In this document: one piece after another, positions 33,404-41,812 of the stretch
Position numbering within the stretch: the stretch's first letter is position 1
Layout of the letters: the number at the start of each line of letters is the position of its first letter
Assembly: GCF_001182745.1 (NCBI RefSeq)
Contig: NZ_LN868938.1
Coordinates: forward strand, 1,984,001 to 2,048,000
Direction of reading: 5' to 3'
DNA: 64,000 bases
Source: Nocardia farcinica
GTDB lineage: Bacteria; Actinomycetota; Actinomycetes; Mycobacteriales; Mycobacteriaceae
Notes under the pieces: generated by a model
Told to the model about the DNA's origin: nothing
Database searches by the model: none
Seen by the model: the letters and a program-made list of their open reading frames with translations, nothing else
Program-made: the position numbers and the translations under genes

Positions 33404-33844
33404 ATGGGACACATCGAAGAAACCAAGCACCTCGCCGCCGAACCGCAGGCCGTGTGGGCCGTCGTCTCCGACCTCGCCTCGTGGAGCAGCTGGTTCACCG
33501 TGCACGACAAGTGGCTCGAGGAACCGCCCGCCGACCTCGCCGTCGGCACCACCCTGGTCGCCAAGGTCGTCATGCTCGGCATGGCCAACAAGATCGAATG
33601 GACCGTCCGCGAGGTCGAGGCACCGAGCAAGCTGGTGCTCACCGGCACCGGATTGGCCGGCGTCAAGGTCGAATTCGCGTTCACGCTCACCGCCCGCGAC
33701 GGCGGCAGCGACTTCCACATCGCGGGCGACTTCGAGGGCGCCATGATCAAGGGCGCGCTCGGCAAGGCGGTGGAGAAGGACGCGGGCCGCCAGCTCGAGG
33801 ACAGCGTGGGCAAGCTCGAAGCGCTCGCCACCGCCGGGGTCTGA
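33404..33844 (+). CDS. SRPBCC family protein (CoxG/polyketide-cyclase-like)
   Basis: A 146-residue START-like helix-grip protein, beginning MGHIEETKHLAAEPQAVWAV with the family W near residue 25 (LASWSSWFTVHDKW), then VREVEAPSKLVLTGTGLAGV and a long C-terminal helix. These proteins bind small lipophilic ligands. It lies 59 bp after the thiolase and 1 bp before the MaoC gene. Confidence 0.85.
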   Translation: MGHIEETKHLAAEPQAVWAVVSDLASWSSWFTVHDKWLEEPPADLAVGTTLVAKVVMLGMANKIEWTVREVEAPSKLVLTGTGLAGVKVEFAFTLTARDGGSDFHIAGDFEGAMIKGALGKAVEKDAGRQLEDSVGKLEALATAGV

Positions 33845-33845
33845 C

Positions 33846-34703
33846 GTGGTGAACCCCGACCTCGCGTTCGCCGAGGAGAACCTGAACGTCTGGACCGAGG
33901 ACTTCCCGTTCACCGTCGAACGCGACCGCATCGCCGACTACGCCGCCGCCACCAACGATCCGATCCCCGCGCACCGCCGCGGCGACATCGCCTCCCCGGT
34001 GTTCGCGATCGTGCCGGTGTTCGAGCGGATGATCGAGCCCGCCGTCGACGTGGTCCCGCTGTCCATCTTCGGCCGGGGTGTGCACGGCGAACAGGACTTC
34101 CACTTCCACCGGCCGATCCGCCCCGGCGACACCCTGGTCTCGCGGGCGCGGATGACCGGCTACGAGGGACTGCCCAAGGGCACTCGCGCGGTGGTGCACG
34201 TCGAATGCCGCGACACCGCGGGCGAACTCGTCAACGAGCAGTACGTGACGATGTTCTTCCGCGGCGCGGACGCCAGCAACGGGCGGTCCGTCGGCGAGCT
34301 GGGCCCGTCCCACAAGCTCCCCGACGGTATCCGCGACCGCGAGCCGGTGGCGAAGGTGGCCCAGCACATCGATGCCGACCAGACCTTCCGCTACGCCCCG
34401 GCCTCCGGCGATCCGGTTCCGCTGCACCTGGACGAACAGGTGGCCAAGGACGCCGGCCTGCCCGGCATCATCGCGCACGGCCTGTGCACGATGGCGTTCG
34501 CGTCGTGGGCGGTGCTCACCGAGGTGGGTGACGCCGACGTCACACGGCTGAAGCGGCTGGCGGTGCGCTTCTCGAAGATGGTCTTCCCCTCCGACGACCT
34601 CGAGACCCGGATCTGGCGCACCGGCGCCGCCACCTATGCCTTCGAAACCGTGCGCGGCACGGACGTGGTACTCGGCGACGGTCTCGCCATTTTCACCGAT
34701 TGA
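33846..34703 (+). CDS. MaoC family double-hotdog hydratase/dehydratase
   Basis: A 285-residue double-hotdog protein. The C-terminal hotdog carries the hydratase motif DPVPLHLDEQVAKDAGLPGI followed by IAHGLCTMAF, i.e. the D-x-x-x-H dyad of (R)-specific enoyl-CoA hydratases. The N-terminal half has the companion sequence GRGVHGEQDFHFHRPIRPGD. It would hydrate an enoyl-CoA in the operon's degradation path. GTG start 1 bp after the SRPBCC stop. Confidence 0.88.
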   Translation: MVNPDLAFAEENLNVWTEDFPFTVERDRIADYAAATNDPIPAHRRGDIASPVFAIVPVFERMIEPAVDVVPLSIFGRGVHGEQDFHFHRPIRPGDTLVSRARMTGYEGLPKGTRAVVHVECRDTAGELVNEQYVTMFFRGADASNGRSVGELGPSHKLPDGIRDREPVAKVAQHIDADQTFRYAPASGDPVPLHLDEQVAKDAGLPGIIAHGLCTMAFASWAVLTEVGDADVTRLKRLAVRFSKMVFPSDDLETRIWRTGAATYAFETVRGTDVVLGDGLAIFTD

Positions 34704-34727
34704 GCTTTGCGAACAGGAGCGCGACAG

Positions 34728-35609
34728 ATGGGAACACTCGACGGCAAGGTCGCCGTCATCACCGGCGCGGGCCGCGGCATCGGCCGCGAACACGCCCTGC
34801 TCTTCGCCCGCGAGGGCGCCGCGGTCGTGGTGAACGACTACGGCGGCAGCAATTCCGGCGAGGGCCACGACGCGGGCCCGGCGCAGCAGGTGGTCGACGA
34901 GATCGTCGCCGCGGGCGGCCGCGCGGTCGCCGACACCGGCAACGTCGCCGACTGGTCGGACGCGAAAGCGCTCGTCGACCGGGCGGTCGCGGAGTTCGGC
35001 CGGCTCGACGTGGTGGTCAACAACGCGGGCATCCTGCGCGACGGCTTCCTCGCGGGCATGACCGAGGCACAGTGGGACGCGGTACTCGATGTCCACCTCA
35101 AGGGCCACTTCGCCGTGCTGCGCCACGCCGCCGCGCACTGGAAGGACCGCTCGAAAGCGGGCGACCAGCCCGACGCGGCCGTGATCAACACCGCCTCCGC
35201 TTCGGGGACCACGGTGCCCAACGCCGGCCAGGCCAACTACGGCGCCGCGAAGGCCGCCATCGCCGCGCTCACCCTGGTCGCCGCCGAGGAGCTGGGCCGC
35301 TACGGCGTCCGGGTCAACGCGATCGCGCCGATCGCGCGCACCCGGTTGACCCTGGCCACCCCGGGCATGGGCGCGATGATGGCCGCCGAGGCCGAATCCG
35401 CCGAGAACGAAGGCGGTTTCGACGCGTTCAGCCCCGCCAACATCTCCCCCCTGGTCGCCTATCTCGCCGGGGACGCCTGCCGGTTGACCGGCAAGGTGTT
35501 CGCCGTGCAGGGCGGCGCCATCTCCGAACTGGCCGGCTGGCACGACGTGAAGACCATCGAGACCGACGGCCCGTGGCTGATCGACGACATCGCCGCCCGA
35601 CTGCCGTGA
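34728..35609 (+). CDS. SDR family 3-hydroxyacyl-CoA dehydrogenase-like
   Basis: A 293-residue short-chain dehydrogenase resembling the dehydrogenase part of peroxisomal multifunctional enzyme 2. Motifs: VAVITGAGRGIGREHALLFA, NDYGGSNSGEGHD (typical of that group), VVNNAGILRD, the Ser in VINTASASGTT and the YxxxK in NYGAAKAAIAA. It would oxidise the (R)-3-hydroxyacyl-CoA made by the MaoC enzyme. AGGAG lies about 9 bases before ATG 34728. Confidence 0.9.
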   Translation: MGTLDGKVAVITGAGRGIGREHALLFAREGAAVVVNDYGGSNSGEGHDAGPAQQVVDEIVAAGGRAVADTGNVADWSDAKALVDRAVAEFGRLDVVVNNAGILRDGFLAGMTEAQWDAVLDVHLKGHFAVLRHAAAHWKDRSKAGDQPDAAVINTASASGTTVPNAGQANYGAAKAAIAALTLVAAEELGRYGVRVNAIAPIARTRLTLATPGMGAMMAAEAESAENEGGFDAFSPANISPLVAYLAGDACRLTGKVFAVQGGAISELAGWHDVKTIETDGPWLIDDIAARLP

Positions 35610-35636
35610 GACCGGCGCAGAGCTGAGGAGACCGAC

Positions 35637-36893
35637 ATGTTCGAGTGGTCCGAGACCGACGAGATGATCCGCCAGGCCGTGCGCGGCTTCATCGACAAGG
35701 AGGTGCGCCCGCACCTGGACGCGCTGGAGGACGGCACGATGTCGCCGTACCCGATCGCGCGGAAATTGTTCGCCGAGTTCGGCATCGACGCGATGGCCGG
35801 CGAGCAGGTGGACTCGTTGCTGGCGAAGAAGCGCGCCAGGCAGGAGGCGCTCGCGGCCGGGCAGGAACCCGCCTCGACGACAAAGCGCGGCGCGGGCGAT
35901 CTGCTCGGCGGGCAGGCCTCGATGGCGGCGGTCGTGGTCGGCGAATTGTCCGGGGTGTGCATGGGCCTGCTCACGGCCGTGGGCGTCAGCATCGGGCTCG
36001 GCGCGGCGACGATCATGTCCCGCGGCACGCTCGCCCAGCAGGAACGCTGGCTGCGCGACATCGTGACGATGGACAAGGTCGCCGCGTGGGCCATCACCGA
36101 ACCCGACTCCGGCTCGGACGCCTTCGGCGGGATGAAGACCTACGTGCGCCGCGACGGCGAGGACTACCTGCTCACCGGGCACAAGACCTTCATCACCAAC
36201 GGCCCGTACGCCGACATCATCGTCGTGTACGCCAAACTCGACGAGCCGGGGGTGGACCGGCGCGATCGCAAGGTGCTCACCTTCGTGCTGGACAAGGGCA
36301 TGGAGGGCCTGACCCAGTCCAAGCCGTTCAAGAAGATGGGGCTGCACGCCTCCCCCACCGGCGAACTGTTCTTCGACAACGTGCGGCTCGGCCGCGACCG
36401 GCTGCTCGGGGAGACCGAGGACCACCGCGGCGGCGACGGCCGCGACAGCGCCCGCGCCAACTTCACCACCGAGCGCATCGGGGTGGCGTTCATGGCGCTG
36501 GGCATCATCGCCGAATGCCACCGGCTCTGCATCGATTACGCGAAGAACCGCAGACTGTGGGGCCAGGAGATCGGGCGGTTCCAGCTGGTGCAGCTCAAGC
36601 TGGCCACCATGGAGATCGCGCGGATCAACGTGCAGAACATGGTGTTCAGCACGCTGGAGCGGGCGCGGGCAGGCAAACTGCCGACGCTCGCCGAGGCGTC
36701 GGCGATGAAGCTCTACGCCGCCCAGGCCGCCACCGAGGTGGCGATGGAGGCGGTGCAGCTGTTCGGCGGCAACGGCTACATGAGCGAATATCGCGTCGAG
36801 CAGCTGGCCCGCGACGCCAAGTCACTGATGATCTACGCGGGCAGCAACGAGATCCAGGTGACCCACATCGCCAAGGGACTGCTCGGCCGCTGA
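35637..36893 (+). CDS. acyl-CoA dehydrogenase
   Basis: A 418-residue flavoprotein. Conserved pieces: AWAITEPDSGSDAFGGMKTY, GLHASPTGELFFDNVRL, QLFGGNGYMSEYRVEQLARD and MIYAGSNEIQVTHIAKGLLG. An insertion of about 30 charged residues (LAKKRARQEALAAGQEPAST) near residue 60 is longer than in ordinary fatty acyl-CoA dehydrogenases. It introduces the first double bond in the pathway. Last gene of the operon starting at the thiolase, with GAGGAG seven bases before ATG. Confidence 0.92.
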   Translation: MFEWSETDEMIRQAVRGFIDKEVRPHLDALEDGTMSPYPIARKLFAEFGIDAMAGEQVDSLLAKKRARQEALAAGQEPASTTKRGAGDLLGGQASMAAVVVGELSGVCMGLLTAVGVSIGLGAATIMSRGTLAQQERWLRDIVTMDKVAAWAITEPDSGSDAFGGMKTYVRRDGEDYLLTGHKTFITNGPYADIIVVYAKLDEPGVDRRDRKVLTFVLDKGMEGLTQSKPFKKMGLHASPTGELFFDNVRLGRDRLLGETEDHRGGDGRDSARANFTTERIGVAFMALGIIAECHRLCIDYAKNRRLWGQEIGRFQLVQLKLATMEIARINVQNMVFSTLERARAGKLPTLAEASAMKLYAAQAATEVAMEAVQLFGGNGYMSEYRVEQLARDAKSLMIYAGSNEIQVTHIAKGLLGR

Positions 36894-37208
36894 GCCAGGC
36901 GAGGCAGCGTTTTGCGAGGATCCCCCTGCTGCCCGGCTCCGCGCACTGCCCACGGCTCGGCGACCTCGACACCACGGCCACCCTGATCCTCGACGCACAC
37001 CTCGACCGGAGGCCCGCATGAGTACGCCCGCCATCGACCCGCGCGGCCGAGCCACCGCGATCACCGGCGGGCCCGCCGCCGTCCTCGCCGGCCCGCCTCC
37101 CCGAGCGCCCGGGACTGTGGCGAGCACCGGATCGTCGCAGGTGAGGCCGGTCGAACCCGGCACGCCTGCGGCGAGTTGGCGACGGCACTGACTGTTATTG
37201 TCGGCAGC
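36894..37208. other. intergenic region before the TetR gene
   Basis: This 315-bp gap holds no conserved gene. It contains one small open frame (37018-37191, listed separately) and, close to the TetR start, CTGACTGTTATTGTCGGCAG (37187-37206), whose GACTGTT core also occurs in the palindrome at 31883. Confidence 0.4.
37018..37191 (+). CDS. possible 57-residue small protein
   Basis: An ATG with GGAGG five bases upstream opens a 57-codon frame (MSTPAIDPRGRATAITGGPA onward), ending just before the TetR gene. It is Pro/Ala/Gly-rich with no recognised domain and could be a chance frame in G+C-rich DNA. Only the good ribosome binding site supports it. Confidence 0.2.
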   Translation: MSTPAIDPRGRATAITGGPAAVLAGPPPRAPGTVASTGSSQVRPVEPGTPAASWRRH

Positions 37209-37874
37209 ATGTCCGCAGCACCGCACGCCTCGCCGCCCGCCGCCCGGCCCGCCCGGCCGCGGCGGACCCAGGAGCAGCGCAGCGCGGAGACGCAGGCGAA
37301 GGTGATGGACGCGGCCATCGAATGCCTGCTCGAGGTCGGCTACGGCGAGACGACCACGCAGATGGTGGCCAAGCGCGCCGGGGTGACCCGCGGCGCCCTG
37401 CTGCACCACTATCCCTCCCGGGAGGATCTGGTCGCGGGGGCGGTGCGGTATCTGGCGGTGAAGCGCACCGAGGAGGCGTTGCGCACCTTCGCCCGGCTCA
37501 CCCAGGGCGAGAGCCTCATCCCCGACGCCCTGGACCTGCTGTGGGCGCTGTATCAGGGCCCGCTGTTCACCGCCGCCATCGAACTGCTGGTCGCCTCGCG
37601 CACCGATCCGGCGCTGGCCCGGCAGGTGGAAGCGGTCGAAGAGGTGGTCGTCAGCAGCATCAAGGCGGCCGGCAGCGCGATGGCGCTCAGCGGCATCTCC
37701 GCCGAGTCGTTCAACGAACTCGTCGTCACCGCCATGGACGCCATCACCGGCCTGCTCATCCGCTGCTATCCGGCCCGCGACTCCGACCGCCCGGAACGCG
37801 CCTGGGCCCGGTTGCGCACCCACCTGCTGGTCCTGGCGCACGCGCAGGTCGGGCGCGCCGCCCACGCCGGCTGA
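37209..37874 (+). CDS. TetR family transcriptional regulator
   Basis: A 221-residue regulator: N-terminal helix-turn-helix (AAIECLLEVGYGETTTQMVA, KRAGVTRGALLHHYPSREDL) after a basic Pro/Arg-rich tail, and a C-terminal ligand-binding helical domain. Following the acyl-CoA dehydrogenase operon, it is a likely repressor of it, perhaps sensing an acyl-CoA. The ATG at 37209 is preferred; a start 33 bp upstream is possible. Confidence 0.88.
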   Translation: MSAAPHASPPAARPARPRRTQEQRSAETQAKVMDAAIECLLEVGYGETTTQMVAKRAGVTRGALLHHYPSREDLVAGAVRYLAVKRTEEALRTFARLTQGESLIPDALDLLWALYQGPLFTAAIELLVASRTDPALARQVEAVEEVVVSSIKAAGSAMALSGISAESFNELVVTAMDAITGLLIRCYPARDSDRPERAWARLRTHLLVLAHAQVGRAAHAG

Positions 37875-37932
37875 ACTCCGGTCCACACCGGGTGCCGGTG
37901 GCCGGGCACGGTGCCCGCCCACCGGCATCCCG

Positions 37933-38457
37933 TCAGTACAACCAGGGCAATTCGTCGTGCCCGAAGTCGTGGAAATCGCCGAAGCGGCCGGAGTAGAAGG
38001 CCAATCCGGTGCCGTCGCGCCACCGCATGTCCACGACCTCACCGTAGAAGACGCGGTGGTCGCCGACATCGTGCGCGCTGTGCACCCGGCACTCCAGCTG
38101 CGCCAGCGCGTCCGGGATCAACGGCAGGCCGGAGCGGCTCAGGTCCACCGGCAGGCCCTCGAAGCGGGCGCCGCCGCGGGTGGCGAAGCGGCGGGCGATC
38201 GCCTCCTGGCGGGAGCCCAGGATCGAGACCGCGAAGCGGCCGCCCGCCTCCACCGCATCGGTGGTCCGGCTGCCGTGGGTGAGCGAGACCAGCAGGATCG
38301 GCGGTTCCAGGCTCACCGAGGTGAGCGAGCTGATGGTCATCGCGCACGGGTTGCCGGTGCCGTCGTCGGCGCTGACGATCGCCACGCCGGTGGTGAAGCG
38401 GCCCATGCTGCGGCGCATGTCCGAGGGTGTGGGGCAATGGAATGCCGGTAGCGTCAT
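37933..38457 (-). CDS. flavin reductase (HpaC-like) of the two-component monooxygenase
   Basis: A 174-residue flavin-reductase-like protein: MRRSMGRFTTGVAIVSADDG at the N-terminus, TISSLTSVSLEPPILLVSLT (flavin-binding), GRFAVSILG and HRVFYGEVVDMRW. It reduces FMN or FAD with NAD(P)H and supplies the reduced flavin to the HpaB-type oxygenase. Last gene of the seven-gene minus-strand operon, 10 bp after the cupin gene. Confidence 0.9.
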   Translation of the reverse strand: MTLPAFHCPTPSDMRRSMGRFTTGVAIVSADDGTGNPCAMTISSLTSVSLEPPILLVSLTHGSRTTDAVEAGGRFAVSILGSRQEAIARRFATRGGARFEGLPVDLSRSGLPLIPDALAQLECRVHSAHDVGDHRVFYGEVVDMRWRDGTGLAFYSGRFGDFHDFGHDELPWLY

Positions 38458-38467
38458 GGCAGGGCTC

Positions 38468-38815
38468 CTACCTGCTGTGGTAGCGGACTTCGAAGGTCAC
38501 CACGCCCTCGTCGGTGCGCCAGGGACCGTGCGGCATGCCCGGCGGGCGGCAGGCGTACATGCCCGCGGTGAAGGTCTGGCCGAGGGTGAGGTCGGTGAAG
38601 GAACCCTCGAGAATGTAGACCTCCTCCCAGAAGTCGTGCTTCTGCACGCCCATCGGGGTGGAGTCGGCGCCGGGCTCGTAGCGCAGGATGCGGGTGGCGA
38701 CATTGCCGTCCGGGTCGCGGGCCAGGATGCGCTCGGTGATGGCGGGATCACCGCCCGGGCACACCGTGTACTCGACGTCGGTGACGGGGAAGAACTCGAA
38801 TTCGGGCTTGGCCAT
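38468..38815 (-). CDS. cupin protein (dioxygenase/ChrR-like)
   Basis: A 115-residue cupin: motif 1 KHDFWEEVYILEGSFTDLTL retains His and Glu ligands, motif 2 CRPPGMPHGPWRT retains His. Such short cupins act as ring-cleaving dioxygenases or as metal-binding accessory proteins. It sits between the HpaB oxygenase and flavin reductase genes, 30 bp after the former. Confidence 0.82.
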   Translation of the reverse strand: MAKPEFEFFPVTDVEYTVCPGGDPAITERILARDPDGNVATRILRYEPGADSTPMGVQKHDFWEEVYILEGSFTDLTLGQTFTAGMYACRPPGMPHGPWRTDEGVVTFEVRYHSR

Positions 38816-38824
38816 ATCTTCTGC

Positions 38825-38857
38825 CTCTCAGGCGGTTTCAGGCTCTCAGGCGGTTTC
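38825..38857. repeat. 18-bp-period tandem duplication at the oxygenase 3' end
   Basis: CTCTCAGGCGGTTTC occurs at 38825-38839 and again at 38843-38857, giving a period of 18 bp (CTCTCAGGCGGTTTCAGG). The right copy covers the stop codon of the HpaB-type gene; the left is a second copy in the gap to the cupin gene. Confidence 0.8.
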
Positions 38858-40300
38858 GGACTTGTAGGCGGCGAGGAACTGTTCGACGTCGCGCAGCGGC
38901 TCCTCGTAGCCGTAGTTGCGGTAGGTGTAGGCGCCCTTCACCACGAACGGCGCGCCCGCGTAGAACAGCTCGTACTGCTGGTGGCGCCCGGCGAACTCCG
39001 AGCCGATGATGTCCCACGCCAGCTTGAACAGCTTGATGCGGTCCTCGGAGGGCACACCCGGCGACTGCACGTAGTGCGTGACGTCGCCGGAGGTGAGCGG
39101 GCTGGTGAGATCGGCGACGCTGGAGGGCAGCTGCAGCACACCGCCGCCGACCAGGTCGCGCAGGATCGACAGCACCCGCGGGTAGATCTCCGACTGCAGG
39201 CCCATCGAACCGTAGAGCGCGCGCTTGCCCGGCACCCACTGGCCCGCCTCGTCGGGGGTGGCGGTGTACTCGGCGGCCAGCACCGCCGATTCGACACCGG
39301 CCACCAGGGCCGCGAGTTCGCCGAGCTTCTCCTGCACGCTCGGGATCTTGTCCACCCCGTTCACCTGGGTGACGCGGCGCGCGACACCCGCGATGAACCG
39401 CAGCTTGGTGGCGAACCGGATCTGGGCCTGCCAGTTGCCGAGCGCGTGCGCGCCGGTGTCGAAGAACTGCCTGCGCACGCCCGCGATGTCGCGGTCGACG
39501 AACACCCGGTCCCACGGGATGAGCACGTCGTCGAACACCACCAGCGCGTCGGGCTCGTCGTAGCGGCTGGTCAGCGGGTAGTCGAAGCTGCTCGTGGCGG
39601 CCGGGGCGTAGGGGCGGCGGCAGTAGAGCTTGAGGCCCTCGGCGTTGGCGGGGACGACGAACGACACCGCGAAGTCCTGGTCGTCGGGGCCGAGCGGCTT
39701 GATGCAGGACACCAGGATCTCGTCGGCGATGGCCGCGCCGGTGGCCAGCATCTGCGAGCCGCGCACGATCAGGCCCTCCTCGGTCTCGCGCACCACGCCG
39801 ACCTGGAGGAACTCGCCCTCCCAGCCCGAGGCGGTGGTGGCCCGCGAAACCTGCGGCGGGATGATCGCGTAGGAGACGTAGAGGTTGTCGGCCAGCAGCC
39901 GCCGGTGGAAGGCGGTGACGTTGGCCGAGAAGTCGCGGCTGCCCTCGGCGAACACCTCGGGGTGCGCGGCGAACGAGGCGAGGAAGGTGCCCACGTGGTC
40001 GGGGCTGCGGCCCACCCAGCCGTGGGTGTGCTGGGCCCAGGTCTGGATCGCCTCGCGGCGCGCCCGCAGTTCCTCCTGGCTGCGCGGGATGCCGAACACC
40101 CGGTTGGCCGGTCCGCCGGTCTCCGGCGCGGTGTACTGCATGCCGTTGGCCGGGTCGGCGGCCAGATCGAACAGTTCGGCGATCGTCTGGGCGACGGGCG
40201 CGAACGCCGGGTGGGTGGTGACGTCGTCGACCTTCTCGCCGTCGACGAGCACGACCCGGCCGTCGTTGAGGGAGGACAGGTACTCAGCTCCGGTGCGCAT
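38846..40300 (-). CDS. HpaB-family flavin-dependent aromatic monooxygenase
   Basis: A 484-residue member of the 4-hydroxyphenylacetate 3-monooxygenase family, using reduced FAD from a separate reductase. Family marks: MRTGAEYLSSLNDGRVVLVD at the N-terminus, YVSYAIIPPQVSRATTA, GSQMLATGAAIADEILVSC, FDDVLIPWDRVFV, and VLQLPSSVADLTSP. It hydroxylates a phenol or related ring; in this family some members act on N-heterocycles. Its ATG lies inside the end of the DUF2848 gene (17-bp overlap). The neighbouring amidohydrolase hints at a nitrogen-containing substrate. Confidence 0.88.
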   Translation of the reverse strand: MRTGAEYLSSLNDGRVVLVDGEKVDDVTTHPAFAPVAQTIAELFDLAADPANGMQYTAPETGGPANRVFGIPRSQEELRARREAIQTWAQHTHGWVGRSPDHVGTFLASFAAHPEVFAEGSRDFSANVTAFHRRLLADNLYVSYAIIPPQVSRATTASGWEGEFLQVGVVRETEEGLIVRGSQMLATGAAIADEILVSCIKPLGPDDQDFAVSFVVPANAEGLKLYCRRPYAPAATSSFDYPLTSRYDEPDALVVFDDVLIPWDRVFVDRDIAGVRRQFFDTGAHALGNWQAQIRFATKLRFIAGVARRVTQVNGVDKIPSVQEKLGELAALVAGVESAVLAAEYTATPDEAGQWVPGKRALYGSMGLQSEIYPRVLSILRDLVGGGVLQLPSSVADLTSPLTSGDVTHYVQSPGVPSEDRIKLFKLAWDIIGSEFAGRHQQYELFYAGAPFVVKGAYTYRNYGYEEPLRDVEQFLAAYKSETA

Positions 40301-40982
40301 CGCGAGCTCCTTCGAGGGTGGTGTAGGTGTGGGTCAGGGCGCGCCCGTCGGGCAGCAGCAGTTCCAGGTCCCAGCGCGTGCCGGGGGTGAATTCGCCGTC
40401 GAGCAACGGCAGCGTGCCCGCGAAGCAGACGAAATCGCCGCCGTCGTCACCGAGCCGGTCGGCGACGACTGCGAGCAGATCGGTGGGCGTGCGCAGGGCG
40501 GCCAGGGTGCCGTCCTGGTAGAGCTTTCCGTCCACCCAGCTGCGGGCGCGGCAGGCGTCCCAGTCGAAACGCGACCAGTCGGCCACCTCCACCACGTGCG
40601 GGCCGATCGGCTTGGCGCAGGCGCGTTTCGACTCGCCGATGTCGATGGTCTCCAGGGCCCGGTCGGTGTGGTCGGAGCCGACGCCGAGGAAGTACCGGCC
40701 GCGGTGCCGCAGCAGCACCGGCTCGACCTCGCCGGAGGTGTCGGCGCTCGGCACCGGCGTGGTCGCGGCGGTGGTCACGGTGGCGGTGGACACCGGGTAG
40801 AGCATCGGCACGGACTCCGGCGGCGCGACCCCGATGGCGGCCAGTTCGTCGATGTGGTGGCGCACCGCGGCCTCGTCACGGCCGGTGTAGCCGGCGACGA
40901 TCGCGCGGGCGCCGTCGAAGGACAGGGTCTCCCCGGAATCCAGGACGGTGCAGGACAGGGCGGCGGTGATGGTCTCGGTCAC
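40284..40982 (-). CDS. DUF2848 protein (fumarylacetoacetase-like fold)
   Basis: A 232-residue DUF2848 protein, a family related to fumarylacetoacetate hydrolases. Visible pieces are GYTGRDEAAVRHHIDELAAI, PMLYPVSTATVTTA, GVGSDHTDRALETI and a C-terminal FTPGTRWDLELLLPDGRALT. Start GTG overlaps the stop of the amidohydrolase (GTGA) and its end overlaps the HpaB start. In a ring-degrading operon it could hydrolyse or hydrate a ring-opened keto acid; not shown. Confidence 0.82.
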   Translation of the reverse strand: MTETITAALSCTVLDSGETLSFDGARAIVAGYTGRDEAAVRHHIDELAAIGVAPPESVPMLYPVSTATVTTAATTPVPSADTSGEVEPVLLRHRGRYFLGVGSDHTDRALETIDIGESKRACAKPIGPHVVEVADWSRFDWDACRARSWVDGKLYQDGTLAALRTPTDLLAVVADRLGDDGGDFVCFAGTLPLLDGEFTPGTRWDLELLLPDGRALTHTYTTLEGARDAHRS

Positions 40983-41791
40983 GCCGGCACCTCGCAGCGA
41001 TTCAGGCCGCGGTAGTCGTCGAGCCGGTCGGCCAGCACGGGGAATTCCGCACGGGTCCGCGCGACGACCGCCGGGTCGATGTCGACGACGGTGAAGCCCT
41101 CCTCGGCGCCGGCCTCGCCGAGCACCTCGCCCCACGGGTCCACCACGCGGCTGTGCCCGCCCAGCTCGACACCGTTGTGGGTGCCGACCGCGTTGCAGGC
41201 GATGACGATCACCTGGTTGTCGACCGCGCGGGCTCCGGTCAGCAGCCGCCAGTGCGCCAGCCGGGCCGCGGGCCAGGCCGCGGGCACGACGACGATTTCC
41301 GCACCGGCGTCGACCAATTCGCTCCACAGGCCGGGGAAGCGCAGGTCGTAGCAGGTGGTGGCGGCGGTGCGGCCGAAGGCGGTGTCGGCGACGCGGATCT
41401 GCTGTCCGGGCTGTAGCAGCCGGGCTTCTTCCGAGCGGTAGCCGAAGACGTGAATCTTGCTGTAGCGGTGCGCGATCCGGCCGTCCGGGTCGAGCAGGAC
41501 AGCGGTGTTGCGCAGCCGGTCGCCGTCGGCGCGCTCGACGATGCTGCCGATGTGCAGGTAGCAGCGGCGTTCGCGGGCGACGGCGGCCAGCACCTGGACG
41601 GTGGGTCCGTCGAGGGTCTCGGCGGCGGCCTGGTAGTCGGCGAAGTGGTTGTAGCCGACCCGCCACAGTTCGGGCAGCACGATCAGGTCGGCGTCGGCGC
41701 GGAAGGCGGCCAGCGACTGACGTACCCGTTCGAGCCGGTGTGCGGCGGTCTCGGTGTCCGGACTGGCCAGTTGTGCCAGAGCGACTTTCAT
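40979..41791 (-). CDS. carbon-nitrogen hydrolase (nitrilase superfamily)
   Basis: A 270-residue nitrilase-fold enzyme with the complete triad: Glu in LIVLPELWRVGYN, Lys in RYSKIHVFGYR and Cys in TTCYDLRFPGLWSEL. These enzymes hydrolyse amides, N-carbamoyl groups or nitriles; the sequence looks closest to omega-amidase or carbamoylase-like amidases. It lies 21 bp after the GntR gene and is translationally coupled to DUF2848, implying an amide intermediate in the pathway. Confidence 0.9.
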   Translation of the reverse strand: MKVALAQLASPDTETAAHRLERVRQSLAAFRADADLIVLPELWRVGYNHFADYQAAAETLDGPTVQVLAAVARERRCYLHIGSIVERADGDRLRNTAVLLDPDGRIAHRYSKIHVFGYRSEEARLLQPGQQIRVADTAFGRTAATTCYDLRFPGLWSELVDAGAEIVVVPAAWPAARLAHWRLLTGARAVDNQVIVIACNAVGTHNGVELGGHSRVVDPWGEVLGEAGAEEGFTVVDIDPAVVARTRAEFPVLADRLDDYRGLNRCEVPA

Positions 41792-41812
41792 GGAAGGTCC
41801 TTAGGAGTGGGG

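Noticed and set aside
33747..36521. 924-codon open frame on the minus strand
   Set aside because: Opposite the MaoC, SDR and acyl-CoA dehydrogenase genes; composition is that of an antisense frame and no motif is present.
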